NCBI GenBank assembly: GCA_934501475.1
Contig: CAKSUL010000003.1
Span: forward strand, 5,896 to 69,895
DNA length: 64,000 nucleotides
Direction: 5' to 3'
Source of the DNA: an uncultured Roseovarius sp.
GTDB lineage: Bacteria > Pseudomonadota > Alphaproteobacteria > Rhodobacterales > Rhodobacteraceae
Translations under genes and position numbers: made by a program
Notes under the pieces: generated by a model
Told to the model about the DNA's origin: nothing
The model's database searches: none
What the model saw: the letters and a program-made list of their open reading frames with translations, nothing else
In this document: piece after piece, positions 7,084 to 16,396 of the stretch
Layout: each line of letters starts with the position of its first letter
How positions within the stretch are numbered: position 1 is the stretch's first letter

Positions 7084-8856
7084 ATGTTCAAGAAGATCCT
7101 GATCGCCAACCGCGGTGAAATCGCCTGTCGCGTGATCAAGACCGCCCGCGAAATGGGCATTCAGACGGTCGCGATCTATTCCGACGCGGACCGCAACGCG
7201 TTGCATGTGCGCATGGCTGACGAAGCGATCCATATCGGCCCGTCCCCCGCCAACGAGAGCTATATCGTGATCGAGCGCGTCATGGACGCGATCCGCCGGA
7301 GCGGCGCCGAGGCCGTGCATCCCGGTTATGGTTTTCTCAGCGAAAATGCCAGTTTCGCCGAGGCGCTCGAGGCCGAGGGCGTCGCCTTTATCGGCCCGCC
7401 CACCGGCGCGATCAAGGCGATGGGCGACAAGATCACCAGCAAGAAAATCGCCCAGGAGGCCGGTGTCAGCACCGTGCCCGGCTACATGGGCCTGATCGCG
7501 GATGCCGAAGAGGCGGTCAAGATCAGCAACCAGGTCGGCTATCCGGTGATGCTCAAGGCCTCTGCGGGGGGCGGCGGCAAGGGGATGCGCATCGCCTGGA
7601 ACGATGTTGAGGCGCGCGAGGGCGAACAGGCCGTGGCTCTCGCGCAGGCCGTCGATTACGCAAGCGCCGGAACGGTGGAATTCATCGTCGATGGCGACAG
7701 GAATTTCTATTTCCTTGAGATGAACACCCGCCTTCAGGTGGAACACCCCGTCACCGAGCTGATCACCGGGGTCGATCTGGTCGAACAGATGATCCGCATC
7801 GCCAATGGCGAAAAGCTGACCATCGCGCAAAGCGATGTGAAACTGAATGGCTGGGCCATCGAGAGCCGCCTTTACGCCGAAGATCCCTATCGCAATTTCC
7901 TGCCCTCGATCGGCCGTCTGACCCGCTATCGCCCGCCACAGGCGCTGGCCGTTGAGGGGGCCGTGGTGCGCAATGATACCGGCGTCTTCGAGGGCGGCGA
8001 GATCAGCATGTTCTACGACCCGATGATTGCCAAGCTGTGCACATGGGCCCCGACCCGCGCCGAGGCGATCGAGGGGATGCGCAACGCGCTCGATGCGTTC
8101 GAGGTTGAGGGGATCGGCCATAACCTGCCCTTCCTCAGCGCGGTGATGGATCATCCGAAATTCGTCAGTGGCGACATCACCACCGCCTTCATCGCCGAGG
8201 AATATCCCGATGGCTTTGACGGGGTCTCCCTGCCGGACGCCGCGCTGAGGCGGATCGCCGCCAGTTGCGCCGCGATGCACCGCGTTGCCGAGATCCGCCG
8301 CACCCGCCTGTCAGGGCGCATGGACAATCACGAACGCCATGTCGGCGATGACTGGGTCGTGACATTGCAGGATCAGGCCCATAGCGTGACGATCGATGCC
8401 TATCCGGGCGGGGCGACGGTGCGTTTTGCCGATGGCGGCGCGGTCAAGGTGACCAGCGACTGGACACCGGGCGATCAGCTGGCCACGCTGGATGTGGACG
8501 GGGTTCCACTGGTTCTGAAGGTGGGCAAGGTGTCGGGTGGTTTCCGCATCCGCAGCCGCGGGGCGGACATGATTGTGCATGTGCGCACGCCGCGTCAGGC
8601 CGAACTGGCGGCGTTAATGCCCGAGAAACTTCCGCCTGATACATCCCGTCTGCTGCTGTGCCCGATGCCGGGGCTGGTGGTGTCGGTCAGCGTCGTCGTG
8701 GGCGATGAGGTGCAGGAGGGGCAATCGCTGTGCACGATCGAGGCGATGAAGATGGAAAACATCCTGCGCGCCGAACGCAAGGCGGTCGTGACGCGGATCA
8801 ATGCCGGGCCGGGCGACAGTCTGGCCGTCGATGAAATCATCATGGAGTTCGAATAA
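7084..8856 (+). CDS. pccA: Propionyl-CoA carboxylase alpha subunit with internal in-frame deletion
   Basis: 590 residues; homologues are about 666. It should carboxylate biotin with ATP and bicarbonate. The N-terminal biotin-carboxylase start (KILIANRGEIACRV), the glycine loop GGGGKGMRI (about 162-170), the later LEMNTRLQVEHPVTE and the C-terminal biotinyl motif EAMKMEN (Lys556) are all intact. Between AREG and GEQAVALAQ at residue 180 (base 7621) the family normally has about 76 residues, including the IEKFV and RHIEIQ strands, ERECSIQRR and EEAPSP, which carry ATP- and bicarbonate-binding residues (E201 to K238 region in E. coli biotin carboxylase numbering). They are absent here, yet the frame is kept. 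The product as written should be inactive. ATG at 7084 with an AAGGGG site. An assembly collapse is the main alternative. Confidence 0.9.
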   Translation: MFKKILIANRGEIACRVIKTAREMGIQTVAIYSDADRNALHVRMADEAIHIGPSPANESYIVIERVMDAIRRSGAEAVHPGYGFLSENASFAEALEAEGVAFIGPPTGAIKAMGDKITSKKIAQEAGVSTVPGYMGLIADAEEAVKISNQVGYPVMLKASAGGGGKGMRIAWNDVEAREGEQAVALAQAVDYASAGTVEFIVDGDRNFYFLEMNTRLQVEHPVTELITGVDLVEQMIRIANGEKLTIAQSDVKLNGWAIESRLYAEDPYRNFLPSIGRLTRYRPPQALAVEGAVVRNDTGVFEGGEISMFYDPMIAKLCTWAPTRAEAIEGMRNALDAFEVEGIGHNLPFLSAVMDHPKFVSGDITTAFIAEEYPDGFDGVSLPDAALRRIAASCAAMHRVAEIRRTRLSGRMDNHERHVGDDWVVTLQDQAHSVTIDAYPGGATVRFADGGAVKVTSDWTPGDQLATLDVDGVPLVLKVGKVSGGFRIRSRGADMIVHVRTPRQAELAALMPEKLPPDTSRLLLCPMPGLVVSVSVVVGDEVQEGQSLCTIEAMKMENILRAERKAVVTRINAGPGDSLAVDEIIMEFE

Positions 8857-8862
8857 CGCACC

Positions 8863-9393
8863 ATGCCCCGCCATCGCCGCCATATGCCAGAGCGCGCCGT
8901 CACCTTGCTGGCCTGTGCCTGCCTGATGTGGATCGCCTCTGCGTGCGCGCGCGACGATGAGGCGGCGATGCGCACGCGTCTGGTGCGGTGGTTCTCGCTG
9001 GGCGACACGGTGGTGTTCAAGGCCGGGCCGGACTGTGCGGCGGCGGTTTTCCGGGTGGTGGATACGCGGATCAAATCGTCGATGCGGGTCACGGATGGCG
9101 TGTCCCTCGCGCTTTATGCGTGGCGTGAGCGCAGCGCGGTGGCGGTGGACAATCGCGCGCTCAGCCCGGACCGGGTCATCGTGCAGGTGGCGGATGCGCG
9201 CCGGGATCTGGGGATGCGGATGCGCCGCGCGGCGCTGGAATCGCGTGGCTGCATGGGCGAGGGCGCGGAGGATGCATTTCGCGCGGCCCTGATGGCGCCC
9301 GGCGCGGTTCTGGCATGGGATGAGGACAGCGCCGCCCTGATGCTGCTGGATACACGCACGAAACTGCTGATCGTCGCGATGGGAAGCCACTGA
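8863..9393 (+). CDS. Putative lipoprotein downstream of pccA
   Basis: 176 residues starting 6 bases after the pccA stop, so it is co-transcribed. A hydrophobic leader (AVTLLACACLMWIASAC) ends in ASAC, a likely though not ideal lipobox. A second start at 8884 (MPERAV) would give a neater signal sequence. The mature part has two spaced Cys (PDCAAAVF and SRGCMGEG) that may pair, and no catalytic motif I recognise. Genes of this type recur after pccA in Rhodobacterales, but a role in propionyl-CoA metabolism would be odd for an exported protein. Function unknown. Confidence 0.7.
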   Translation: MPRHRRHMPERAVTLLACACLMWIASACARDDEAAMRTRLVRWFSLGDTVVFKAGPDCAAAVFRVVDTRIKSSMRVTDGVSLALYAWRERSAVAVDNRALSPDRVIVQVADARRDLGMRMRRAALESRGCMGEGAEDAFRAALMAPGAVLAWDEDSAALMLLDTRTKLLIVAMGSH

Positions 9394-9426
9394 CATGACC
9401 ACCCGCGCGACATATCCGCCGATCGC

Positions 9427-9873
9427 TCAGCTGCCTTCGCGGCGGTCGTGCATTTCCTGCTGGCGCGCAGGCAGTTTGTCGATCGAGCGGGAAATTTCCC
9501 GCACGTCATATGGCATCGGTTTGCGCAGCAGGATGGTGCCGTCCTTGGAAATCAGAACCAACATGAACCCGCGCGGGCGCAACCGTTCGCGCAGCGCGCT
9601 TTGGGCCGATGGGTCTGTATCGGTCAGCACGACGACATCACGCTCGGCCAGAAACTCGGGCCGCTCGTGGAGATATTCCATCTGCGTGACAAAGCGGGGG
9701 TCAAAGGCCGAGTCCGCAAACACCACGACCGGGCGTTTTATCCATACAAATTCATTCAAATCCACCTCGGTGCCATCCAGGAACAACCCCTCCACGATGG
9801 TTTCAGGGGCCTCCTGGGCCCCTGCGGCAGATGCGATTAAAACAGCAAAAACAACGCGGAAGATGATTTTCAT
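9427..9873 (-). CDS. Exported DUF4174 protein
   Basis: 148 residues. The frame is open further upstream, but the ATG at 9873 begins a clean signal peptide (MKIIFRVVFAVLIASAAGAQ, cut after AGA). The mature domain (RPVVVFADSAFDPRFVTQMEYL, then RDVVVLTDTDP, then GFMLVLISKDGTILLRKP) has the strand order of a thioredoxin-like fold and matches DUF4174. There is no CxxC pair, so it is not a standard thiol oxidoreductase. An AGGAG-type ribosome site precedes the start (AGGAGCCTCT). It diverges from the sulfotransferase-like gene. Function unknown. Confidence 0.82.
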   Translation of the reverse strand: MKIIFRVVFAVLIASAAGAQEAPETIVEGLFLDGTEVDLNEFVWIKRPVVVFADSAFDPRFVTQMEYLHERPEFLAERDVVVLTDTDPSAQSALRERLRPRGFMLVLISKDGTILLRKPMPYDVREISRSIDKLPARQQEMHDRREGS

Positions 9874-10051
9874 AGAGGCTCCTGTCCGGCTTGATATAGG
9901 GGGTCTGTGCCGGATTGCGACGCCTAATGTCCCCCCCCTGTCCAAAAAGATCAATGTTAATCGCATCGTCAGGTTTCTGGCGCAATCCTGTTGGGGAGCG
10001 GTCACTCTCAGCGCGCCCATAGCGCGGCAGCAGCGAAAGGCATTTGGTTTC

Positions 10052-10987
10052 ATGGATATCATCCTTCATCTCGGGGCGCATCGCACCGCCACGACAAGTT
10101 TTCAGTATTACCTGCGCAAGAACGCGGCGCGCCTCGGGTGGGAGGGGATCGTGGTTCTTGGCCCGCGCCAGACCCGCAATGGCCTGTTCTCGGGTGTGTT
10201 TGCGGCCCCCGGCGCGACGCCTGCCGCCCAGCAGTTGCGCCGCGCCCGTGGACGCATCGCCCTGCGCCTTGAGCGTGAACGCGCCAAGGGCGCGCGGGTG
10301 ATGGTGATCAGCGATGAAAACATGATCGGCGCGCCCCGGCGCAATCTGCGCGACATGCGGCTCTATGCCGATATAGGTCAGCGGATGGCGCGCTATCACG
10401 ATGCGTTCGATGGCCGGATCGGGCGGGTCGTGCTCAGCATCCGCGCGCAGGACTGTTATTGGAATTCGGTGATTGCATTTGCTATTGAACGCGGGGGCGC
10501 CGTGCCGTCGCCTGCGCGGATCTCGTGTATTGCACAGGGCGCGCGCGGCTGGCGCGACGTGATCGGCGATCTGGCCTGCGCGCTGCCCGATGTGGCAATC
10601 GAGGTGATGGTGCATGAAACCTACGCCAGCCTGCCCGAGCGCAAGCTGGAGATCATGACCGGGGCCGCGGACCTGCCGCGCACCTATGCGCGCGAATGGC
10701 TGAACCGCGCGCCGGATCTCGCGCAATTGCGCGCATTGCTGAAAGAGCGCGGGATCGAACCCGGCCCGCGACTGCAGGGTGACGGGCGGGGCCAGTTCTT
10801 TGATGAGGCGCAGGTCGCGGCCCTGCGTGAGGCCTATGCGGATGATCTATTCTGGCTGAGGTCCGGTGCGGACGGGCTGGCCGTTTTGACAGAGGAAACC
10901 GATCCGGAAGGAGTGGGGCAAACCCCGCCCGCCGGAGTGAACACAAGAGGACAGTCAGGTGAAAAGCAAAATCGACGAATGGCGTAG
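10052..10987 (+). CDS. Sulfotransferase-like protein
   Basis: 311 residues from the ATG at 10052. The N-terminus [20 protein letters not shown] has the phosphate-loop pattern (GxxRTxTTS) that binds the 5'-phosphosulfate of PAPS in sulfotransferases. [11 protein letters not shown] and the later [19 protein letters not shown] resemble the second PAPS-binding region in bacterial sulfotransferase-family proteins. The acceptor cannot be inferred. The gene runs 29 bases into the mutase gene, its stop at 10985-10987, so the two must be transcribed together and may be translationally linked. The last 30 or so residues look poorly conserved and might have been extended over the mutase leader. Confidence 0.72.
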   Translation: MDIILHLGAHRTATTSFQYYLRKNAARLGWEGIVVLGPRQTRNGLFSGVFAAPGATPAAQQLRRARGRIALRLERERAKGARVMVISDENMIGAPRRNLRDMRLYADIGQRMARYHDAFDGRIGRVVLSIRAQDCYWNSVIAFAIERGGAVPSPARISCIAQGARGWRDVIGDLACALPDVAIEVMVHETYASLPERKLEIMTGAADLPRTYAREWLNRAPDLAQLRALLKERGIEPGPRLQGDGRGQFFDEAQVAALREAYADDLFWLRSGADGLAVLTEETDPEGVGQTPPAGVNTRGQSGEKQNRRMA

Positions 10988-13088
10988 CATCGCCGAAAAG
11001 GAACTGCGCGGGCGCGATCCGGACGATCTGACCTGGGACACGATCGAGGGGATCAAGGTCAAGCCGCTCTATACCGAGGACGATCTGGTGGGGCTGGATC
11101 ATCTGGGCAGCATCCCCGGCGCCGCCCCGTTCACGCGCGGCGTCAAGGCGACGATGTATGCCGGGCGCCCCTGGACGATCCGCCAATATGCCGGGTTTTC
11201 CACCGCCGAGGAATCAAACGCCTTTTACCGCCGCAACCTGGCAGCCGGGCAGCAGGGCGTTTCGGTGGCCTTCGATCTGGCCACGCATCGCGGCTATGAC
11301 AGCGACCACCCCCGCGTCGAGGGCGATGTGGGCAAGGCCGGTGTCGCCATCGACAGTGTCGAGGACATGAAGATCCTGTTCGATCAGATCCCGCTGGACA
11401 AGGTCAGCGTGTCGATGACCATGAACGGCGCGGTGATCCCGATCCTGGCCAGTTTCATCGTCGCCGGTGAGGAACAGGGGCATGACAAGTCGGTCCTGTC
11501 CGGCACCATCCAGAATGATATCCTCAAGGAATTCATGGTGCGCAACACCTATATCTATCCGCCCGAGCCCTCGATGCGGATCATCAGCGACATCATCGAG
11601 TATACCAGCAACGAGATGCCGAAATTCAACTCGATCAGCATCTCGGGCTATCACATGCAGGAGGCCGGCGCGAACCTGGTGCAGGAACTGGCCTATACGC
11701 TGGCGGATGGGCGCGAATATGTGCGCGCGGCGGTGCAGGCCGGCATGGATGTGGACAAATTCGCCGGGCGGCTGTCGTTCTTTTTCGCCATCGGGATGAA
11801 TTTCTTCATGGAGGCGGCGAAACTGCGTGCCGCGCGGCTGCTGTGGCACCGGATCATGACGGAATTCGGCGCGCAGAGCGAGCGCTCCAAGATGCTGCGC
11901 ACCCATTGCCAGACCTCGGGCGTGAGCCTGCAGGAACAGGACCCCTACAACAACGTGGTGCGCACCGCCTATGAGGCGATGAGCGCGGCCCTTGGCGGCA
12001 CGCAATCCCTGCACACCAACGCGCTGGATGAGGCGATGGCGCTGCCCACCGATTTCAGCGCCCGCATCGCGCGCAACACCCAGCTGATCCTGCAGGAGGA
12101 AACCGGCATCACCAACGTGGTCGATCCCCTCGCCGGGAGCTATTATGTCGAAAGCCTGACCGCCGAACTGGCGCAAAAGGCCTGGGAGTTGATCGAGGAA
12201 GTCGAGGCCATGGGCGGCATGACCAAGGCCGTGGCGACCGGGATGCCCAAGCTGCGCATCGAGGAATCGGCGGCCAAGCGCCAGGCGATGATCGACCGGG
12301 GCAGCGAGGTCATCGTCGGGGTGAACAAATACCGTCTGGCCGAGGAGGATCCGATCGACATTCTGGACATCGACAATTCGGCCGTGCGCCTGTCGCAGAT
12401 CGCCCGGCTGGAGAAGATCCGCGCAACGCGCGACGGCGCCGCCTGCGAGGCGGCATTGGCCAACCTGGCGCGCTGTGCGGCCGAGGGCGGCAATATTCTG
12501 GAGGCCGCGATCGAGGCGGCGCGCGCACGCGCAACGGTGGGAGAGATCAGCATGAGCATGGAAAAGACCTTTGGCCGGCACCGCGCCGAGGTGAAGACGC
12601 TGGCCGGTGTCTATGGCGCCGCCTATGAGGGGGATGAGGGCTTTGCCGCCATCCAGAAATCGGTCGAGGATTTTGCCGAGGCCGAAGGCCGCCGCCCCCG
12701 GATGCTGGTGGTCAAGATGGGTCAGGATGGCCATGACCGCGGCGCCAAGGTGATCGCGACCGCCTTCGCCGATATCGGTTTCGACGTGGATGTGGGGCCG
12801 CTGTTCCAGACCCCCGAAGAGGCGGCGCAGGATGCGGTGGACAATGACGTGCATGTTGTCGGCATCAGTTCGCAGGCCGCCGGGCACAAGACCCTCGCGC
12901 CCAAGCTGATCGAGGCGCTGAATGCCAAGGGCGCGGGTGATATCCTGGTGATCTGTGGCGGCGTGATTCCGCAGCAGGATTATGCGTTTCTGAAAGCGGC
13001 GGGCGTCAAGGCGATCTTTGGCCCCGGCACCAATATCCCCGAGGCGGCGCAGGATATCCTGCGTCTGATCCGGGCCTCGCGCGGATAA
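10959..13088 (+). CDS. mcm: Adenosylcobalamin-dependent methylmalonyl-CoA mutase
   Basis: 709 residues, the size of the single-chain mutase. It isomerises (R)-methylmalonyl-CoA to succinyl-CoA, completing propionyl-CoA assimilation. The N-terminal TIM barrel carries [14 protein letters not shown], the catalytic region [21 protein letters not shown] and [12 protein letters not shown]; the C-terminal B12 domain starts near 565 with the axial-ligand motif DGHDRG (His592) and later GGVIPQQDY. The start is a GTG at 10959 with AAGAGGA upstream; it overlaps the preceding gene by 29 bases. The gene is complete, in contrast to pccA. B12 supply is supported elsewhere in the window by cobS and cobT. Confidence 0.97.
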   Translation: MKSKIDEWRSIAEKELRGRDPDDLTWDTIEGIKVKPLYTEDDLVGLDHLGSIPGAAPFTRGVKATMYAGRPWTIRQYAGFSTAEESNAFYRRNLAAGQQGVSVAFDLATHRGYDSDHPRVEGDVGKAGVAIDSVEDMKILFDQIPLDKVSVSMTMNGAVIPILASFIVAGEEQGHDKSVLSGTIQNDILKEFMVRNTYIYPPEPSMRIISDIIEYTSNEMPKFNSISISGYHMQEAGANLVQELAYTLADGREYVRAAVQAGMDVDKFAGRLSFFFAIGMNFFMEAAKLRAARLLWHRIMTEFGAQSERSKMLRTHCQTSGVSLQEQDPYNNVVRTAYEAMSAALGGTQSLHTNALDEAMALPTDFSARIARNTQLILQEETGITNVVDPLAGSYYVESLTAELAQKAWELIEEVEAMGGMTKAVATGMPKLRIEESAAKRQAMIDRGSEVIVGVNKYRLAEEDPIDILDIDNSAVRLSQIARLEKIRATRDGAACEAALANLARCAAEGGNILEAAIEAARARATVGEISMSMEKTFGRHRAEVKTLAGVYGAAYEGDEGFAAIQKSVEDFAEAEGRRPRMLVVKMGQDGHDRGAKVIATAFADIGFDVDVGPLFQTPEEAAQDAVDNDVHVVGISSQAAGHKTLAPKLIEALNAKGAGDILVICGGVIPQQDYAFLKAAGVKAIFGPGTNIPEAAQDILRLIRASRG

Positions 13089-13132
13089 AGGGTGGGCCTT
13101 GTCGGGTGGTTCCGCCCTGTGCGGGCCGCGCG

Positions 13133-13160
13133 ATTGAGTATTTGGACAAAGAAGAAGGGC
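13133..13160 (+). repeat. Short intergenic motif, copy 1
   Basis: GAGTATTTGGACAAAGAAG followed by AAGGGC, just before the MAPEG-like gene. A close relative (AGGATATTTGCGGCCAGAAG then AAGGGC) lies at 43232-43257. The AAGAAGGGCAGAG end may also supply the ribosome site of the next gene. Confidence 0.4.
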
Positions 13161-13164
13161 AGAG

Positions 13165-13668
13165 ATGGGAACGCGCGCCAAGGTAGGGGCCGGGATGGCG
13201 GCAGGGCTGATCTGGGCGGTGCTGTTGCTGTGGGGGGCGGCACGTTTTGTGCAATTGCCGGTCTTTACCCTGATACCGACGATCATGACCGCTTTCCTGT
13301 TGCCGGGTCTGGTGACGGCGCTGATGGTGGGGCGGATCGCGCAGCGCCGGTTCTGCGACGCAGGCCATATCGACGGGCAGGATTTCGCGGCGGGCAGTGG
13401 CGGCGATATTGATCAGAGGGTGTTGCGAAACACGCTTGAGCAGGTGGCTTTGGCGCTGTGCATCTGGCCTGCGGCCGCGGTGGTGTTGTCCGGGGCCGGG
13501 CCTGGGATCATCATGGCGTTGGGGGTCGGATTCGCTTTGGCGCGATTGGCGTTCTGGGTGGGGTATCACGTGGCGCCGCCGCTGCGCGCCTTTGGCTTTG
13601 CCGCCAGTTTTTATCCGACGGTTCTGGTGGCGTTATGGTCCATTGCAGCGCTGCTCGGCCTGTTGTGA
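13165..13668 (+). CDS. MAPEG-like integral membrane protein
   Basis: 167 residues with four hydrophobic segments (about 10-28, 33-55, 93-112, 115-135 and a last one at 143-166). The loop ending RVLRNTLEQVALAL has the N-T-x-E-Q pattern of MAPEG proteins (membrane-associated proteins in eicosanoid and glutathione metabolism), and the helix FWVGYHVAPPLRAFGF fits the RxxGY/H element. Bacterial members may be glutathione-dependent detoxifying enzymes, but no substrate can be inferred. It is a single gene between mcm and a VOC protein. Confidence 0.72.
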   Translation: MGTRAKVGAGMAAGLIWAVLLLWGAARFVQLPVFTLIPTIMTAFLLPGLVTALMVGRIAQRRFCDAGHIDGQDFAAGSGGDIDQRVLRNTLEQVALALCIWPAAAVVLSGAGPGIIMALGVGFALARLAFWVGYHVAPPLRAFGFAASFYPTVLVALWSIAALLGLL

Positions 13669-13695
13669 GCTTTGCTGCGCGGTGATGTCTTCCGC

Positions 13696-13722
13696 CCCGT
13701 TCAGGCGGTTCTGGTGAACGGG
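13696..13722 (+). terminator. Possible terminator hairpin after the MAPEG-like gene
   Basis: CCCGTTCA (13696-13703) pairs perfectly with TGAACGGG (13715-13722) over an 11-base loop, 28 bases after the stop. No T-run follows. Confidence 0.4.
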
Positions 13723-13829
13723 TGGCGCGACAGCATTGCCTTATCCTGATTTGAACCCTTATGTTTGCGCGGCGCGGCTTTGCCGGGGCTGTGGCAGATG
13801 TCGCGACCCGCGATTTGAAAGATGAAGGA

Positions 13830-14447
13830 ATGACTGTGTTGCAACTGGATCATATCGCCGTTTCCGCCCTGACCCTTGAGGAGGGGCGCGATCATGTCGA
13901 GGCCGCGTTGGGCGTGTCATTGCAGCCGGGCGGCGTGCATGCGCATTTTGGCACGCATAACATGCTGTTGGGCCTTGAGGACGGGTTGTACCTGGAGGTG
14001 ATCGCGATTGACCCATCGGTGGCGTCGCCGCCCTATGCGCGCTGGTTCGATCTGGACCGGTTCGCGGGGCGCGCCCGCCCGACCACCTGGATTTGCCGCA
14101 CCGACGATCTGGCCGCCATGACGGCGCGGTTTGACGGGGCGGGGGCGGCGGTGGATCTGGCGCGGGGGGATCTGCGCTGGCAGATGGCGGTGCCGCAGGA
14201 CGGGATATTGCCGTTTGACGGGCTGTTTCCGGCCCTGATCCAGTGGCGAAGCGACGTGCATCCGGCGACGCGGCTGACGCAGGTCGGTTGTGCGCTGCGC
14301 CGCCTGATCGTGAGCCATCCGCAGGCTGAGGCGCTGGAGGCGGCACTGGGTCCGGTTCTGCGCGAGGGCCGCGTGGTCTATGAAACCGGGCCGGCGGGGC
14401 TGCGGGCTGAAATCGGCACGCCGCATGGCCTGCGCGTTCTGGAGTGA
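13830..14447 (+). CDS. Glyoxalase-like (VOC) domain protein
   Basis: 205 residues. It begins with LQLDHIAVSALTLEEGRDHVEAALGV, the metal-ligand strand of the VOC fold, then HFGTHNMLLGLEDGLYLEVIAID with another conserved His and Glu; this is the Glyoxalase_3-like group common in Rhodobacterales. The reaction is unknown. The start is uncertain: AAGGA directly abuts the ATG at 13830, which is too close, but sits well for a GTG at 13836; a further ATG at 13761 is in frame. The difference does not affect the domain. Confidence 0.8.
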   Translation: MTVLQLDHIAVSALTLEEGRDHVEAALGVSLQPGGVHAHFGTHNMLLGLEDGLYLEVIAIDPSVASPPYARWFDLDRFAGRARPTTWICRTDDLAAMTARFDGAGAAVDLARGDLRWQMAVPQDGILPFDGLFPALIQWRSDVHPATRLTQVGCALRRLIVSHPQAEALEAALGPVLREGRVVYETGPAGLRAEIGTPHGLRVLE

Positions 14448-14609
14448 GCGGGCGCGCTGCGCGATATCGCAAGAAACCTCTGCCAGAGCGCGCTGAACCT
14501 ATTGCAAAACCACTTGTGAGGGCGCACACAGACGCCCGCTGAACGCCGCCAGGGCGCGGCGTATTTCAACAGGTTCCAAGGACCGCCTCCCCGGTATAAG
14601 GTCAAATTC

Positions 14610-15293
14610 ATGTCGCTCTGGACCCGAATATCCGAGGCTATCTCGGCGTTGGCCTCTGGCGAGGGGCTGAGCGCCGTCTTTGAGCGGTTGCGCACCCCGC
14701 CCGAGCGCAGCGTCGCCTTTGCGATTGCGGTGATCGCGCTTGGCGCGAAGATGGCCAAGGCCGACGGGCAGGTGACCCGCGCCGAGGTGACCGCGTTTCG
14801 CGAGGTGTTCCAGATCCCGCCCGAGGATGAGGCGGGGGCCGCGCGGGTGTTCAATCTGGCGCGTCAGGATGTCGCCGGGTTCGAGGAATACGCCGCCCGC
14901 GTCAAGCGCATGTTCGGTGACGAAAAGGAGGTTCTGACCGACCTTCTGGAGGGGCTGTTTCACATTGCCCTGGCTGACGGCGAATATCACCCCAACGAGG
15001 ATGCGTTTCTGAAACGGGTGGCGCAGATATTCGGCCTTGGGGGGCCGTGTTTCTCGATGTTGCGCCATCGCTTCGTGCCAGATATTTCGCCCGATCCCTA
15101 TACGTTGCTGGGGGTCACACCGCAGGACCCGCTGGAGGTGATACAGGCCCGATACCGCGCGATGGTGCGCGAGAACCACCCCGACAAGATGTTCGCGCGC
15201 GGCGTTCCCGAAGAGGCGATCAAGTTGGCGGAGCGGCGCATGGTTGATATCAACCGCGCATGGGATGAGATCAGGGCAGGGCGCGGCGGATGA
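14610..15293 (+). CDS. TerB + DnaJ co-chaperone (DjlA-like, cytosolic)
   Basis: 227 residues. The first 150 form a TerB-like helical domain (AKMAKADGQVTRAEVTAFREVF and the repeat ALADGEYHPNEDAFL, acidic D-G-x-x-x-x-E turns). The last 65 are a J-domain (YTLLGVTPQDPLEVIQARYRAMVRENHPDK) with an intact HPD motif, so it should stimulate DnaK ATPase. Unlike DjlA of E. coli it lacks an N-terminal membrane helix. Its TGA overlaps the ATG of the next gene (ATGA, 15290-15293), so translation is coupled. Clients unknown; it is one of three TerB-type proteins in the window. Confidence 0.88.
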   Translation: MSLWTRISEAISALASGEGLSAVFERLRTPPERSVAFAIAVIALGAKMAKADGQVTRAEVTAFREVFQIPPEDEAGAARVFNLARQDVAGFEEYAARVKRMFGDEKEVLTDLLEGLFHIALADGEYHPNEDAFLKRVAQIFGLGGPCFSMLRHRFVPDISPDPYTLLGVTPQDPLEVIQARYRAMVRENHPDKMFARGVPEEAIKLAERRMVDINRAWDEIRAGRGG

Positions 15294-16315
15294 GGATCGC
15301 CACCTATAATGTCGAGTGGTTCAACTCGTTGTTTGACGATGAGGGCGGGCTTCTGGACGATCAGGAATGGTCCAGCCGCTATGATGTGACGCGCGCGGAT
15401 CAGCTGGCGGCCCTGGGCATCGTGTTCACCGCGATTGACGCCGATGCGGTGATGATCATCGAGGCGCCGGATCACAGCCCGCATCGCACGACGGTGGCGG
15501 CGCTTGAGAATTTCGCGCGGGTGATGCAGTTGCGTGCGCGCCGCGCCGTGGTGGGTTTTACCAATGACACGCAACAGGAAATCGCGCTGCTTTATGATCC
15601 CGACGCGCTGAGCGCGGTGCATGATCCGCTGGGCGATGGGACCGGCAAGCGCGGATCGACGGATGCGCCGCGCTTTGACGGGGTTTACCGGATTGATCTG
15701 GACATCGACGCCACCGAGGATCTGGTGCGCTTTTCCAAGCCGCCTCTGGAACTGGCGGTGATGACGGCGGCGGGGCGCGCGCTGAGGTTGATCGGGGTGC
15801 ATCTGAAATCCAAGGCGCCGCATGGGGCGCACGGGGCGGCAGACGTGATGCGCATGGCGATTGCGAACCGGCGCAAGCAACTGGCGCAGGCGGTCTGGCT
15901 GAGCGCGCGGGTACAGGCGCATCTGGCGGCGGGTGAGTCGCTGATCGTGCTGGGGGATCTGAATGACGGTCCGGGGCTGGATGAATATGAGGGTCTGTTC
16001 GGGCGCTCCTCGATCGAGATCGTCATGGGCGAGGGGCGCGAACACCGCCTGTTTGACCCGCACGCCCGCGCGGCGCTGCGCCGCAAGCTGTCGGCGGCCC
16101 CGACCAGTGCGCGGTTCTACCTGTCGCATGACAAGCGCTATATGCAGGCGCTGCTGGATTATATCATGGTGTCGGATGATCTGTGCCGCCTTGATCCGGT
16201 CTGGCGCATCTGGCATCCGTTCGATGACCCGAAATGCTGGGCCACGCCTGAATTATGTAACGCGCTGCTGAGCGCGTCGGATCATTTTCCGGTGACGCTG
16301 GACATCGATATCTAG
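15290..16315 (+). CDS. Endonuclease/exonuclease/phosphatase-family protein
   Basis: 341 residues. The order of motifs is that of the EEP (DNase I/exonuclease III) fold: TYNVEWFNSLF at the start with the metal Asn, DAVMIIEAPDH with the metal Glu, LIGVHLKSKAPHG, LIVLGDLNDGPGLDEYEG with the catalytic D-x-N, and SDHFPVTLDI at the end with the D-H pair. All catalytic positions appear intact. The substrate could be DNA, RNA or a phospho-compound. There is no signal peptide, so it is cytosolic. It is translationally coupled to the TerB-DnaJ gene. Confidence 0.88.
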   Translation: MRIATYNVEWFNSLFDDEGGLLDDQEWSSRYDVTRADQLAALGIVFTAIDADAVMIIEAPDHSPHRTTVAALENFARVMQLRARRAVVGFTNDTQQEIALLYDPDALSAVHDPLGDGTGKRGSTDAPRFDGVYRIDLDIDATEDLVRFSKPPLELAVMTAAGRALRLIGVHLKSKAPHGAHGAADVMRMAIANRRKQLAQAVWLSARVQAHLAAGESLIVLGDLNDGPGLDEYEGLFGRSSIEIVMGEGREHRLFDPHARAALRRKLSAAPTSARFYLSHDKRYMQALLDYIMVSDDLCRLDPVWRIWHPFDDPKCWATPELCNALLSASDHFPVTLDIDI

Positions 16316-16396
16316 GGCGTATGGAAATATCATTTTCGCGGCATTGTCCTGCATGATGGTCTTCACAACGCGATGTGGCGTGCCTACATTGCAGGG

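Noticed and set aside
11214..13286. A 690-codon open frame on the strand opposite the mutase gene
   Set aside because: High-GC codon bias produces long antisense frames; the plus-strand mutase has full family motifs and the antisense product is His/Arg-rich without any domain.
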